Assembly: GCF_030247185.1 (NCBI RefSeq)
Contig: NC_080572.1
Coordinates: 249,175,070-249,239,069, forward strand
Length of the DNA stretch: 64,000 bases
Direction: 5' to 3'
DNA from: Malaya genurostris
Lineage: Eukaryota; Arthropoda; Insecta; Diptera; Culicidae
The stretch's first letter is position 1. The number at the start of each line of letters is the position of its first letter. Positions 11,397 to 23,796 of this stretch are shown one piece after another. Under the pieces are notes generated by a model, which did no database searches, had not been told where the DNA came from, and worked only from the letters and a program-made list of their open reading frames with translations. The translations under genes and the position numbers were made by a program.

Positions 11397-11965
11397 AATC
11401 GCGGCGCAATTTTTCCCCGATATAGCATTACTACTAACTTTGGAAAACTCGTGGGGAACAACCCGGAATCGTCCGGACCGTTGCTAGGGAATGTAAACAA
11501 ACCCATGCAGCTATTTTGAGACCGTCGTTCCTTTTCCATTTGTCCCTGTTTCGATATGTTTGACAACCATATTAAGGCAAGACATAATATAAGTAAGGTG
11601 AATATAAGATTTCCACAACTGTTAGGTCATGTGTAATTTTCGTAATTTTATTGTAGACATTTGAGTTTTAAGTAGATGATTGTATATTCAGACATTTGTT
11701 AAAACTGGTACGATTTAGTTGGATCCTATTCTGCACTCGAAATCAATTGAAATTACTGCCTTCGTTTTTCCTTTAAGTAGTAGGCTTTTTAAATCTTGCA
11801 ATTTCATTTCACATAATTTGTTCTGGCATCACTGGTAAGATCAAAAACTGACAAAACCGACAAAACCGGTATTTATCAAAACAAAATACAATAACAAACA
11901 CATGCTTTCAGAATTAGCGTAAAACGTTTTGGAAATCTGTTATTTTTTAATCATTACTATTAAAC
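11397..11965. promoter_or_regulatory. Divergent Wdr92-TTC27 promoter region
   Basis: 569 bp separate the two start codons, which face away from each other. No TATA box stands out. The Wdr92 side (to about 11,520) is richer in GC than the rest. A shared bidirectional promoter is inferred from the geometry only. Confidence 0.6.
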
Positions 11966-14561
11966 ATGAACGTGTATAACTTCACACAAATACTTAATTT
12001 TGTACATTGCGAAGGTAAGTATGTTTCAGTTTATGTCTAGAAATAAATTATCAATTACCAATTCAAATTGACAAAAACTACATTTTTATTTTTAATGTTT
12101 CTAAGAGAGCAAATTTAAAATGACTTAAAAATGATTTTTAGAAACAATAAACCCACAGTAATAGTCATTCTAATAAAACTATCAAATTCGATTTTCCACA
12201 GATGTATCGGTGCTTTCAGACTTACAAAGTTTGATCAAAGATTGCAATTGGGCCGAATATTTCAAAGCGCCAATCATTCAATCGATTATATTAGGCAATG
12301 TAGCGTCAGTGGATCGATCTGAGTTACTTTCAACGGCCATTGCTGCACTGCTCGCTTTTGTTCAGAACAATTTCTTGGGTCCTCAGATTTCCTATACGGA
12401 TGTAATAAATTTTCCCAAGGACGTCACTATTGCCGAACAAATCACTTTGGATGGTGAAGAGTTGAATGTTAACACTCATTCTCCTGAATTACTGTACATT
12501 TGTAAATGTATATTCGAAAAATTGATTGACGAAGCTGAAGAGAATGCAAGTTTTATTGAAAGATTTTGGTATCTGCGTTATTTGGTGATTTATCAACGAT
12601 GCTTAGAACATTTGACACATAGTTTATACTACAGATTTGACCGGAATGTAGACCAAATAGCTAAAGAATTTGATAATGTAGATGACCGAAACTTAAAATT
12701 CCAAGCATACAATGAGATTGTTCAAGGCTTTGTGTTATTCAGAAGAATCACAAAATCAGAACGATGGATAGCTTTGTTACAGGATTTAACTGGTATTGAA
12801 TTGAATGTTGAAGGTGCTCTCGGTGTACGAACAAAATATCAGCAAAATGCATTGCCGCAACTAACGTTGAGAGCAAAAGGTTTAGAAACGCTTTCTTTGC
12901 CATCATCATTCGAAACGCATGGTCGTGTTTCGTTGCCGACGATCCTGAAACTAGATGACGATGTGCGACTGGATAAGATCAAGTTCACAGACGAACAAGA
13001 AAATTCGGATGCACAACTGCCTAGTATAGTGCAACAAATGGTACTAACAAAGATGTAAGCTTTAATTTCATAAGTGTTTTTTTACAAAATTATTATGTAT
13101 ATTTTTTACAGTGTTTTTCTAAAATATTCACAACCCAAAGACAAACTAGCGGATGAGGAACTTGAGCCGTATATAAAGTCTTTACTGTATCAACATCACG
13201 GTCCATGGGCCACCCGAGTAGCCAGTTTATTTCTTAACATATGTCAGGAAGCAAACCATAAACGAACGGTCGATCGCTCGTTGAAGCAATGCGAAGAACT
13301 GATACATCTACTAGATTCAAATGCAGTACCGATGTCTCATCGATTGTCTTACGTTTTCTCTGCTACGCTAATTCCTCGATGGACTATCAAATCCAAACTG
13401 GGAGATCTTATGATCAGTCTTGGGATGATCAAAAGTGCTCTCGATCTGTACCTTCAATTACAACAGTGGGAAGAGGTTATCGCTTGTTACAATCATTTAG
13501 AACTGAAACACAAAGCAGCAGAAATCATTCAACAAGAAATCAGTAAAAAACCTACGGTGACTCTGTACTGTCTACTTGGTGATGCCACCGATGATATTCA
13601 ATATTATCAGAAGGCATGGGAGCTGTCAAAGGAAACTAGTGCCAGAGCACAGCGTCACTGGGGTAATTTTTATTTCGCTAAAAGACAATACCAGGAATCG
13701 ATTTTACATTTGCAAAAATCTATCGAAATCAATTGCCTTCAGGAGAACACGCTACTGCGACTGGGATATGCTGCTCTGCAACTTGAACAATGGGAAGAAG
13801 CTGCCAAAGCTTATCGGCTGTACACATCTCTAGAACCGTATGGGTTTGAATCATGGAACAATTTAGCAAAAGCCTACATCAAACTAGGTGATAAAAAACG
13901 AGCACACAAAATTCTCCAAGAAGCATTGAAATGTAATTTCAACAATTGGAAAGTGTGGGACAACTATTTAGTCGTAAGCATTGATACAAAAAATTATGAA
14001 GATGCTCTAAATGCATACGAAAGGCTTGTTGAACTAAGTGATAAATTTCATGATCCAGAAGTGCTGGAGATTCTAGTTAAAGTTATTTCGGAAGGAGCTC
14101 CCGATGCCAATGGAGTCTCATCAAGTCGCCTAACAAAGAAAATGGTTAAATTACTAGGTCATGCATGCGCAAAAAATTCCAACAATGGCTATTTGTATGA
14201 ACTATCCTCTCTGTTAGAGAAAGATGATTACTTGAAGAAGGCACAAAAACTTCAAAACGCCTACCGGGGATTTACCTTATCCAACAGTCAATGGTCGAAG
14301 GCTCCCGACAGTTGTGAAAAAATAGTAAAATTGTGTATTCAATTGTGCGAAAGTAGCTTACGAGCGTTCCTAGACGGAAAGGAAGACGCTGGGAAACTCC
14401 CGTCTCTTAAATCTCAGTTATCTTCTGCTAGACTAACTGGACAGGGATGCTGGAAAGCGGCGAACACCGAAAACTGGGAACAAAACGCTGGTCTGATAGA
14501 TTCCCTGAAAGAAATTGTACAAAAATTGACCGATGAGTTAACGAATGTTATGAATCAGTAA
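11966..14561 (+). CDS. TTC27: Tetratricopeptide repeat protein 27
   Basis: Three exons: 11966-12014, 12202-13054 and 13112-14561. The introns are GT-AG, 187 and 57 bp, and the joined frame gives 783 residues (human TTC27 about 840). The start MNVYNFTQILNFVHCE is the first ATG, and it feeds the frame that begins DVSVLSDLQSLIKDC in exon 2. Exon 3 holds a run of TPR-type helical pairs from about residue 480 to 620, for example NFYFAKRQYQESILHLQKSI, WEEAAKAYRLYTSLEP and SWNNLAKAYIKLGDKKRAHK, the family's most conserved part. The C-terminus is helical and lacks other domains. The protein is thought to be a soluble scaffold; work on animals ties TTC27 to chaperone-assisted assembly, but its exact job is not settled. 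Transcription is probably driven by the spacer shared with Wdr92. Confidence 0.94.
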
Positions 14562-14567
14562 ATGGTG

Positions 14568-14573
14568 AATAAA
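14568..14573 (+). promoter_or_regulatory. Polyadenylation signal of TTC27
   Basis: AATAAA only 6 bp after the TAA stop. If it is used, the 3' UTR is very short and the duplicated sequence from 14,656 lies outside the transcript. Confidence 0.5.
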
Positions 14574-14655
14574 ATTGAAATTTTACTAAAAGGTCAGGTA
14601 CCAGAACTTGAAATTGTCACGCATTCTCAATGAAAGAATCCCATCCTACAGCCTC

Positions 14656-15075
14656 ATATCCGTTCTTTTACCGTCTCATTCGAAGAGAGACGAAGCATTT
14701 TTGTCTCTCATTGCGAAAAAAGAGAGTATCAATTCAAACGTCACTTGTTTCCGTACGACAAGACAAAACCAAAACAACGTCTGCTTGTAGAATCAGTCAA
14801 TTTTCACTTCTCATTCTTTCATCGATATAATAAAAATCTGACATTTGTCTATAAAGAGCATTGATACAAAAAATATCCGTTCTTTTATCGTCTCATTCGA
14901 AGAGAGACGAAGCATTTTTGTCTCTCATTGCGAAAAAAGAGAGTATCAATGCAAACGTCACTTGTTCCCGTACGACAAGACAAAACCAAAACAACGTCTG
15001 CTTGTAGAATCAGTCAATTTTCACTTCTCATTCTTTCATCGATATAATAAAAATCTGACATTTGTCTATAAGGAG
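14656..15075 (+). repeat. 217-bp tandem duplication
   Basis: Copies at 14656-14872 and 14873 to about 15075 differ at only a few positions. Each starts atatccgttctttta and runs to tttgtctataa. The first copy ends with an extra attgatacaaaaaat before the second begins. Open frames crossing the repeat are not protein-like. Confidence 0.9.
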
Positions 15076-16184
15076 CGCTTAAAATATGATAAATCGAAGT
15101 TATTACTCCACAGAACCACCTTGGAGACCATAACTACTATAGATACGAGCAACAACAGGTAGAAATCATTGTGGGTCGTTTTCTGTCATTATCGATTTTC
15201 GAAGCTTCGGTTTAATATCGACACTGCGCAGTATAATACGATTTGCAACCGAAAATTACTGAAAGACTAAATGAAAGAAAGACCAGAATATTCATACTAC
15301 TGTTCAGCTTATACCGTTGACTGACCATGGATCTCGTTCTCATAATTTTTAAGCGGAGCTGAAAGTGACATTTATTTCTCGTCATTTTCGTCTATTTTGA
15401 GTCATTGAAAATGGCATTCATTGACTCTGTCAGATGCACTTAGACGTAAAGAAAATGGACGTAATCCAATTGAACACAGCTAATAGTTCGGTGTATATAC
15501 ATTCTTTTGATACAATTATACACAAAATCCAAAAATAAATCGCTCTCCAATGGCCTCTGTTTTGGGACAAAATGGGACAATTTTGTAACACATTTACTGG
15601 AACAAAAACTGAATAAATCGGAGTATAATATTGTAAAAATGAAAATTTAGGATTGCCTGAGCATCCGCTCCGGTTATGGCTAAATTTTCGTTTCACAATG
15701 TCATCCAAGATGCCATCTTCTAATTATTGTCGCAAATACAATCGATTATTTTGTACTTCTTGCTTCTGGTTGGCAATACCTCACTTAGGATGAAGCCGAC
15801 TTTTTAACTCGAGGTTTCTCACAAAATACTCGAATTTTCATCGCACCAACACATTGAGAGTTACACTGGATGTGATAATTTTTTGTGGGTTTACTTCGAA
15901 AACCCCTAATAAATTATACAACAGAATTCTGCAGTGTTTTTGAAACCTATTGAAATTTTTCTTCGATTACACGATTAATTGTTCGAAACAACAAAACGGT
16001 TAGCTTCGCTGTAAGTTTTTTTTTATTTGTAAGCAATTTGAAGCTGCGGATAAAACACTTAAAACAGGATGGCACTCTCGCTGACAGAAGATGACAATAC
16101 TAATATAGGATTTCTTCTGAACAATCCGATACCACAGTTCTTGTATTTCCCCAAAGCAAAAGCAAAACATTGCTGTTACACATT
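15076..16184. other. Intergenic, nothing recognised
   Basis: No supported gene. A 92-codon minus-strand frame at 15430-15708 shows no motif. Confidence 0.5.
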
Positions 16185-16353
16185 CCTGTTGTAGAATTTG
16201 ACCTTCTGTTTCAACAGACTGTGCACACGATTCTTTTTTAACAGAATCGTTGTATGGCTAGTGTTGCGATTCAACGATCCTTCCAGATCAGGACTCGAAC
16301 GTACGACTACTGGCCTATAACACCAGTACCATATGCATTGAATAGCCAATCCG
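16185..16353 (-). mobile_element. tRNA-derived SINE (family A)
   Basis: On the minus strand the head runs attggctattcaatgcatatg to a box B cgttcgagtcctgat, then a diverged body. It ends near the gtagaatttgaccttctgttt stretch that the copy at 2385 also has. The ends are approximate. Confidence 0.65.
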
Positions 16354-16952
16354 GAACGATTTCCCCAGAGACAAATATTATATATCCATCGTCTGAATTA
16401 GAAACGTTGTAGAATTTGAAGAAACATTTTTTTCAATTACCCTGAATAAAGTACAAAAGAGCCCTAAATCTGGTTTGTATACCCGGTATTGTACACGTAG
16501 AAAAGACAATGTTCATTCAAAGAAATAACATATGGTTAACAACTATGGTTCTGATTGTTCAACGGCATATGCAGATTTATTGTTAAGATGATAATTTTTT
16601 GTCAGTTCAATGCTATAAATTTGTTGGAAGCAAATACAAATATTTATTTATTTGTATTTGGTTCTAACTTCTTAGCTTTAGAGTCATAGATAGTATTTCA
16701 CAATTATTTACCTATTTTTTAAATTTATATCTGTCGGTGAGAGAGTTTGGAAATTGCATTTTAAATGTCATCATGATCGGTCGTGTCGCGTACACAACCC
16801 AGTAATTTTTGTTTGTTTTCAAATAATCGACAGTTTAATTATCTAAACCTTAGAGTCTTTACGACTTTTTCTATCTGAAGAAGTGTTTTCACATACTATA
16901 CAGTACCCAAGCAACCAGAAGTTCCACAATTGCTTAAAAAGTCCACTTCCTT

Positions 16953-17140
16953 GCTGCTTAAGAGTACACGCGGAACTTTTGAGAACTTGAAAGTACAGAT
17001 CAAGTTCCGCGTGAACTTTCTAGCTGCTTAAGAAAACACGTGGCAATTTTTGACAGTTCGAAGTACAGAACAAGTTCCGCGTGAACTTTCTCGCTGCTTA
17101 AGAGTGCACGTGGTACTTTTAGCAACTTGAAAGTACTGAC
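16953..17140 (+). repeat. 70-bp tandem repeat, copy B
   Basis: Units begin gctgcttaag at 16953, 17023 and 17093, so the period is exactly 70 bp. Each holds acacgYgg, an acttgaaagtac-like core and caagttccgcgtgaactttc. The third unit is cut after about 48 bp. It is the same repeat as at 1198-1400, in the opposite orientation. Confidence 0.85.
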
Positions 17141-17290
17141 ATTTCCCAATTCAAAAAAAGATTTGCCAATTTTTAAGTGAATCTATTAATTATAATAAAG
17201 AACTTCTGTAAGCATTACTGACTTCTTCGGTGAGATTCATATCTGTCAAATTGATTAATTTTCGGAAGGGATTAAGTAAAAATTTAGTCT

Positions 17291-17768
17291 TGCGTTGAGA
17301 AAATTGTACGCGAAACGCTCAATTTCTTGTAATTCCTATCATTTCCTGATGGTAAGCAAGTTTTTCATTATTCATATTATTAATTTCTATTTTAAACTTG
17401 ATGTTTTAGCTTTTATCAAATGGCAGGTGATCACGCACTTCATACTACCATCAACGATGATAAATGATATGTGTCGTAGTTATATTATATGTGCTCCCTT
17501 AAATTCGCGGGTTTCAGAGAAGTTTACCGATGACGGTTTATTTGTAAGCCGAACGTCGGTAATAAATGATGAACAAGTCAGTAAAATTATGACAAGAAGT
17601 TGTTCAGTGAAACTCAACCTAAAATTCAGCAAATGAAACTTTTACTGAACTGATAGCCGAAGCTTCAGCTGTTTAAAAGTCAGTAAAAATTTTACCGACA
17701 TCCGTAAAAATTAGTTTTTACTGCATATCTTCAATAATAGTAGAGTTTGACTGAATTTTCTCAACGCA
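17291..17768. mobile_element. MITE-like element with 15-bp inverted ends
   Basis: tgcgttgagaaaatt at 17291-17305 is inverted at 17754-17768. Inside, tcagtaaaa and ttaccgac motifs recur. No target duplication is obvious, so the exact limits are uncertain. The 113-codon frame inside has no known domain. Confidence 0.55.
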
Positions 17769-18069
17769 TAGTGAAATTGATTTTTTCCTAAATGAATACA
17801 TTTTGAGAATGTGTTTGAACACTCAAAATATATTCTCATTTCAATAATAATAACGCCCTTTTGGAATGAAATGAATCGTTTCGACAGAATGAGAGAACCA
17901 AAACTTTGGTTGCGCTTAAAAACAATAGGAGCTTTCAGGTTGTTACCCGGTTGGTTAATACGTGCATTATTAGGGTTAGTCCGCCCCTCTCTTTATTTGA
18001 TGGTTCTGATTAAGACTGGAGCCTTTCAACAGATGCCACGGAACTAAGAAAGCCGACAAACTAGCCGTG

Positions 18070-18762
18070 TACACACTTAAAACCGTTTCTCGAGCTCGGT
18101 ATAATGAAATTCCGAATTAGATCGGCAACACAACATTTTACTGATCATTCAGTAATCCACAGGCTCTTTCCGAAAATCGTTAAAGTAATATGCTGATATC
18201 TCGGTAAAGCGCGTTTTTTTGCCGAAGTTTGGCATTATATTATACTGAACTTGTCAGTAAACAACAAATATACCGAGATCAGCAAAACCGTTTTCCGAGA
18301 TTTCGAACAGTGAGTTAGCTTTCACTGAAACTCGGTGAGATACTTATCATCTAATGTATCTTTTTGATTTTGCAAAGCATCACGTCGCCATTGCTCGTGG
18401 AACTGGAAAACATGTAAATTGGATGAAGGGAAAAGATTTGTATATTTTATGAAAAGATAAGTGAAATCAAAAACTATCTACTTTGCATATATGTTTATAA
18501 ATATCCGCTTATTTCCAGGTAGAGGCGTTAAGGAGTACTAGAAACAATTATCTTTAACCGTGATGTTTTCTTTTCGTTTGCGCTTTTTTGTTTGCTGAAT
18601 TGAAATAAACATCAATTGCTGATCGCCAACATTAGCGTTTGTGATATTAATTTCATACAATAGCAAAGAAAGAATTTTGGATTGCCGTGATTCTCAGTAA
18701 TTATACATTTTGCCGATACGATTACCGAGCACACAGATTCAGCAAAAAAATTAAAGTGTGTA
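18070..18762. mobile_element. TA-target MITE, family TACACACTT, copy 1
   Basis: It starts tacacacttaaa and ends ttaaagtgtgta. The interior is full of short accgag/ctcggt/cagtaa motifs in both directions, shared with the copy at 23,885. The outermost TA on each side fits a TA target. It is 693 bp and non-coding. Confidence 0.75.
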
Positions 18763-19164
18763 AGTTGGAATTAACAATGTTAATCGTTGACAATAATGCA
18801 GCAGTCCGTACAATGTGTTTCCGAGGCATATAAATGTTTTACTTTTAATTGTAAACCAAAAAACTCGAAATATACCAGCTTTAGGAAGCAGAAATTAATA
18901 ATATCATTTTTTTGGCCTTAAATTTGAATTCTACAGAAACTCTGAGGCTGTTGGGTTGAATGCCAGTTTAACTTTGAAGGATGTCGGTCTTATACCAGGT
19001 GGTTGGCGGTTTTACTCACATTGGTTGAAGCAAGTTTTACAGATAAAAATATTTTGTGAATTTACATTTATTTTAATGCACATATTTGGAGCAGGAAATT
19101 GTAATTCCAGATCTCTAATATAAAAAAAAATCCAAATGCTTAGAGTGACGGGCTTACCCCCACT

Positions 19165-19441
19165 TCCCCCACACATAGAACAGACATCCAAGCTAGTAGA
19201 AATTTTTTCAAAAAAACTGAAGCATACAAGTGAAAATCCGTTAAAAATCACCTTTGCGTACGACTTTGCACGCGTTTTTTACCATTGTATGGAAGCTCGA
19301 ACGCAAAAGCCCACAAGCAATTGCTGGGCTGCTCGAAGTGCCTCTACAGGAGAATTGCTACTTGGTTATTGCTTTTTAAAACAACCGTTAAATTTCTTAC
19401 ACACACCGAAATCTCTACTTGGATGTCTGTTCTCTGTGTTG
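19165..19441. mobile_element. MITE-like inverted repeat
   Basis: agaacagacatccaag at about 19181 is mirrored at about 19417, with the similarity spreading over about 35 bp on each side. The stretch between is unique here and non-coding. Confidence 0.5.
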
Positions 19442-21584
19442 AAAGTACATACGACACAACTAAACTAACATCTGAGAAGCTTCTGTAACACAGTTTTTAG
19501 GAAAGTTCGCTTGGTATCTTGTTCTGTACATTCAAGTAACCGGAAGTTCCAAGCGTCTATGTAAGCTGCGAAAAAGTTTTTTTTATTTGTCAGGAACTGC
19601 ATTTTATTTTGCATAATCTTAATTTGCTTAATCGAAGTTTTCCGCATCCGACACACCAAATGCTGGATTCTCGGTGAATCGCTTGATTGTACATTATTCC
19701 TTAGAAAATCATGCAATAAAATTGTTTCTGTGCATGTCACCTGAAGAATTACTGTACGTTCCACAATTTTCACATCATCTTTTTATGCTGGAATCTTTTC
19801 CAGAGTTATTTACTTTCCTGAAAAGAGCGAAAAGATTACACAAATTGGGTCACATAATAATTGATATATAAATGTATATTTTCTGTTACAATATCGAATT
19901 ATTCAAATGAAAAATAGATTTCGAACGATCAGTAAGAAGCAACTCGAGAATCGACTTTACAATCTCCCGTCGATGAATTATTAACTAGGGTAACCATTAG
20001 TTAGAATGAGATCTGCTGTATCTGTTCGATAGATTGACTTTAAGCAGACCCTGTCAGCTTGGAGCGAAATCAATCTTCAGTTCAACAACGCCATCGCACG
20101 GTATCACATTCAACATATCATGTCAATTGTATGGGTGCGCAGCCCTGCTATTTTGGCGCGCATGAATTTGACATTTCTCTCCCCTTCTTCTATGTATGAG
20201 ATTCGATGCAAACTCACCTGATGGCGACATGCTAGCAAAAAAGGATGTTGCCAATGATTTGTTCGGGAAATGTGAGAGCTGGATATCTTGTTAATATGAT
20301 GTCTTTGCTTTAAGGGTAAGATAGAAATAGACGTATTCGAGTTTTAGGTTCGTTATAACAGCGGTATTGAACATATTTTGATCTATTTTTTCTGTGGTAT
20401 TACTTCTCAGAGCCGAAGCAAAGATATTGTATCCGATTTAATCACAATTTCGTTGATTGAAAGTCGATTAATCGGCAAACTAACATTGTGATACTTCCAG
20501 TGAAATACTTACACCAAAATAACTCAAGTATTAGCAATTAACGACACTGTATATAAAGTATTGGTAGACTCAATATCAACAATTTTTTGGTTAATATACA
20601 TCAATTTTCATGCACACAAAACTAAGCGTTTTTTTTAAATATGCAGTCTTGTTCATTGAAAAATCAATGCATTCCAATTTAATTTCATATCGACTATGGT
20701 TTTAGATCAAATTTTCGATTCAACTGATGTCTTTTTCATAGTATTAATGATACATTTAATTTTTAGTTTTTTCTACTTAAGTGTAAAGAACTTTAGAACT
20801 TTAAAGTTAATAAACAAGTTCAAAAACTAAACGACATTAAACATCTTTCATCTTATTGTTAGAAGTATTTATAACGTTTATATACTTAGGGTCGAGAACG
20901 ATTAGAGTTACATTCAAACAGTAACCTCAATGTTGGCCGACTGCCCGATGCTTCAAAACACGGAAAGTCATTCGATGAAAAATACAAAATTTGAATCGTG
21001 TTTGTCCAAGAAACACAAGACAGATGACAGTTATTTAAATATTTCAATACGAATCAGACCACAATTTCGACATAATTGTAATGAAAACTAAACGATAAAT
21101 GTTCTCTTTACACAATCACAAAAATAGTCTGATATGGCAGAACGTTAGTAGAACATTCAAGAATCAGGATTAGAAAAGAAGCAAACGATGAACATAATTA
21201 TATTTCTCTCAGATAGCCTATACACCTAAAAAATTCTTAATACAAAAAGTTCTAGCCTTTCACCAATACATTCAAATGATGGTTCATTTGTCAATGCGTT
21301 GGTTAAGAATACATTTGAGTATGACCATTTACGTCACTGAACTGAGATGTCACAGGTTCTCACAGTTCATTCAAACACGGTTTCTTTTAGTATTTTCTCC
21401 GTACAATCCGTTTATTTCTTGATGCGAAGTTAGTTTTTTCGGCATTTGTCATGAAGTTGCTGCTACGACCGCAAAACACATGCGCCGATTGTGCAAAGTG
21501 AATATAAACCATGTGGGAATGGGAGAGACGCTGAAATGACGATTCATCTTCCTGGCATCTACAGAAAAAGAGAGCTCCCGACCG
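19442..21584. other. Intergenic, nothing firmly recognised
   Basis: No gene is supported. Around 19,480-19,560 a short stretch resembles the 70-bp repeat family (ttgttctgtacattcaag, ggaagttcc), too diverged to call. Confidence 0.45.
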
Positions 21585-22221
21585 GTCGGAGCGTCCAGTT
21601 TCATTCGGTCATCGGAAGAGTTCAGACTTATCCTCTAGTTTCCAGGACGATCCGTTTGTGCGCTTTATTGAACCAATTTGCTTTTGTGCAAGTGTTTTTA
21701 TAGTGACACTGATCCACAGGGAGACAAAGTGAAAATCTGTACCGTTTAACGCTAGTTCACTCTGTGAGGAAAAAGGGAAAAGTTATATTTGGAATAGATC
21801 CCCGCCAGTAGCGGTGCGGTGTGCTCGTTGAACGGTTGTTTCCAAAGTTGTTCGATTCCGAAGTTAAGTTAACAGGCACCAGTTGTGAAACTTTCTTGCA
21901 GAAGCATTTTTTTGCATTCTAATTAGGTTGTTCGAGAACCATCCTTGAACATCATACCGGTGTGAGGAAGAAAAGAAAGAGTGCAAACTATCCGGTGATT
22001 GTTCAGTTTTCGTTTTGCGAAATAAATTAGTTTTCAAGTTGTTTCTGTTATTTAATAAAGACTATTATTTTCGAGACAGTAAAGTAACGATTGATTCTAC
22101 AAACGATTTACATATTTTACTGTGAAAGTTCTTATTGTGCACATAAAACATAATCCACGGAAAGGTTATAAACCAGACAAAAGGCAAGGATAACCACCAT
22201 TATTTTCATTTTCTTACAAAA
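21585..22221 (+). other. Possible untranslated first exon
   Basis: This stretch has a more balanced base composition than its surroundings, holds no repeat, and ends at a strong splice-donor match, acaaaa|gtaagtgat, at 22,221/22,222. It contains no credible coding frame. The inferred identity is a non-coding first exon of a gene whose coding exons lie to the right. There is no direct evidence of transcription. Confidence 0.25.
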
Positions 22222-22738
22222 GTAAGTGATAAATCAGACTAGTTTTCATGAGAAAAGAAATGGAAAGGACACAATTAAACGAGCTACTGAGTGTTGAGAG
22301 ATCGAGTGAATTGCATCTCATGAAACAGACCTTTTGGTTACATAAGTCGTGCGTTGGGATGAGAAGGTCAATGAAGCGTAGTAGCTACGATGTTAGTGAT
22401 TCTAACCTGATTCGATGCGACAAACGATAATTTGGATCACTTATTTTTGTCGTGTAGATTGCAATAGAGGAAACGAATTTCTCATTCTTATGTTATGTTT
22501 TATTGCATTTTTAGGAATAGAAAATATGATAGCAGAGAAAAAAAACCAAAAATTTACTTGTATCTGTCAAAATCGATTTTGTTTTCAGTGATTTGTAGTG
22601 TAAATAGATAAAATCCATTACCAAATTCAGTTTGAAAAAAAAACGGTGGTCAGTTACTAGTCGCTTAAAAAATTACCACACCTTCTTGGTTATCATCATA
22701 ATCATCTAGGCTATAATGTTGTACACCGTAAAAAAATA

Positions 22739-23257
22739 TCAGTGCATCCCACGTCGTCTATTATATAATCTTCCGTTAGTGTCCACATGCGTTCGAAAAT
22801 AGTGTGTATTTTCAACGTTAGGAAACTGTTTCGTATTGCACACATAATATTTTAAAAATATAGCTTCAGTTTTCACCGTTCTCGGTTGATTCGATCGCTT
22901 CAACGTGTGATTTGTGTCACTGACCACCCAGGACGGGTGTCTGATTTTGCTAGTGACACGCGAGATAATTTGTTTTCCCTTCCATTGCGTACACGCCGTC
23001 ACTCTCACTCCCAGCTGTCGGCTCAAATATAGATAGAAAACAAAACTACGCTTCCTGATAGTGTCCTGTCCAACGACAACAGTCCCAGTGTTTGGGTTCG
23101 TCTTAGTACTGGTAACCAACCGATCGATACTTACGTTGTTTGTGTGTGCAAAAATCACGTGGGTGAAAGGTGGTGTAAGGGCATGACCGGGAGCTGCGAT
23201 CTGGCAAGGGGAATTAGAACATGGAGAATGTATACATTGTTCAGCTATTTTACTCAC
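22739..23257 (-). other. 172-codon open frame, unrecognised
   Basis: This is the longest frame in the window outside genes and transposons. It starts MSKIAEQCIHSPCSNSPCQ and is rich in T, V, N and basic residues. No domain, signal peptide or membrane segment is seen and the codon use is not convincing. The region is less AT-rich than its flanks, which by itself lengthens chance frames. It might instead be regulatory DNA. Confidence 0.15.
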
Positions 23258-23796
23258 TTCAGCGAGGATTCGGTTTTATGTTAATATTTTCGGTTGCGAA
23301 AGTAGTGAATCACGGAGAAAGCAATATCGGTTTAACACGATTTTACTTAGCATAGCGTTTGACAAAGCAAGATGCTTGTTTGGAAAAATAATAAAATCCT
23401 GTAGGAAAACAGTAATTTTCGTCACGTGATGCTCATTCGATGTGATATGTATGACGTACCGAAGGAAAAAGCTGTATAACGATTGGAAAAATTATCTCCA
23501 GATATAGTTTACTAAGGATCAATCATTTTTTTCACGAGTGTGACGTTGTTACAAAATAACGTTCGATTTAAGAATAAAAATAGTTTTATTTGCTTATGTC
23601 AGTTGCGTTAGTGGCGAACAGTACTTGTTTTAATAAATACTTGCAAACGAGACTAGCGCTGCTAGTGGTCGGAAAAGTAACATCAAAGATATTGGTCGCA
23701 ATGCGAAACTGATACCACAGGACTCAAAAAAGTTGGGAATGACCACCTTATTTGCATATTGGTTAAAATAAAGAAAAAAGAAAACTCGCATGAGTG

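Noticed and set aside
14608..15162. Overlapping frames with repeated FVSLIAKKE-like peptides
   Set aside because: They translate the 217-bp tandem duplication in several frames, and none is protein-like.
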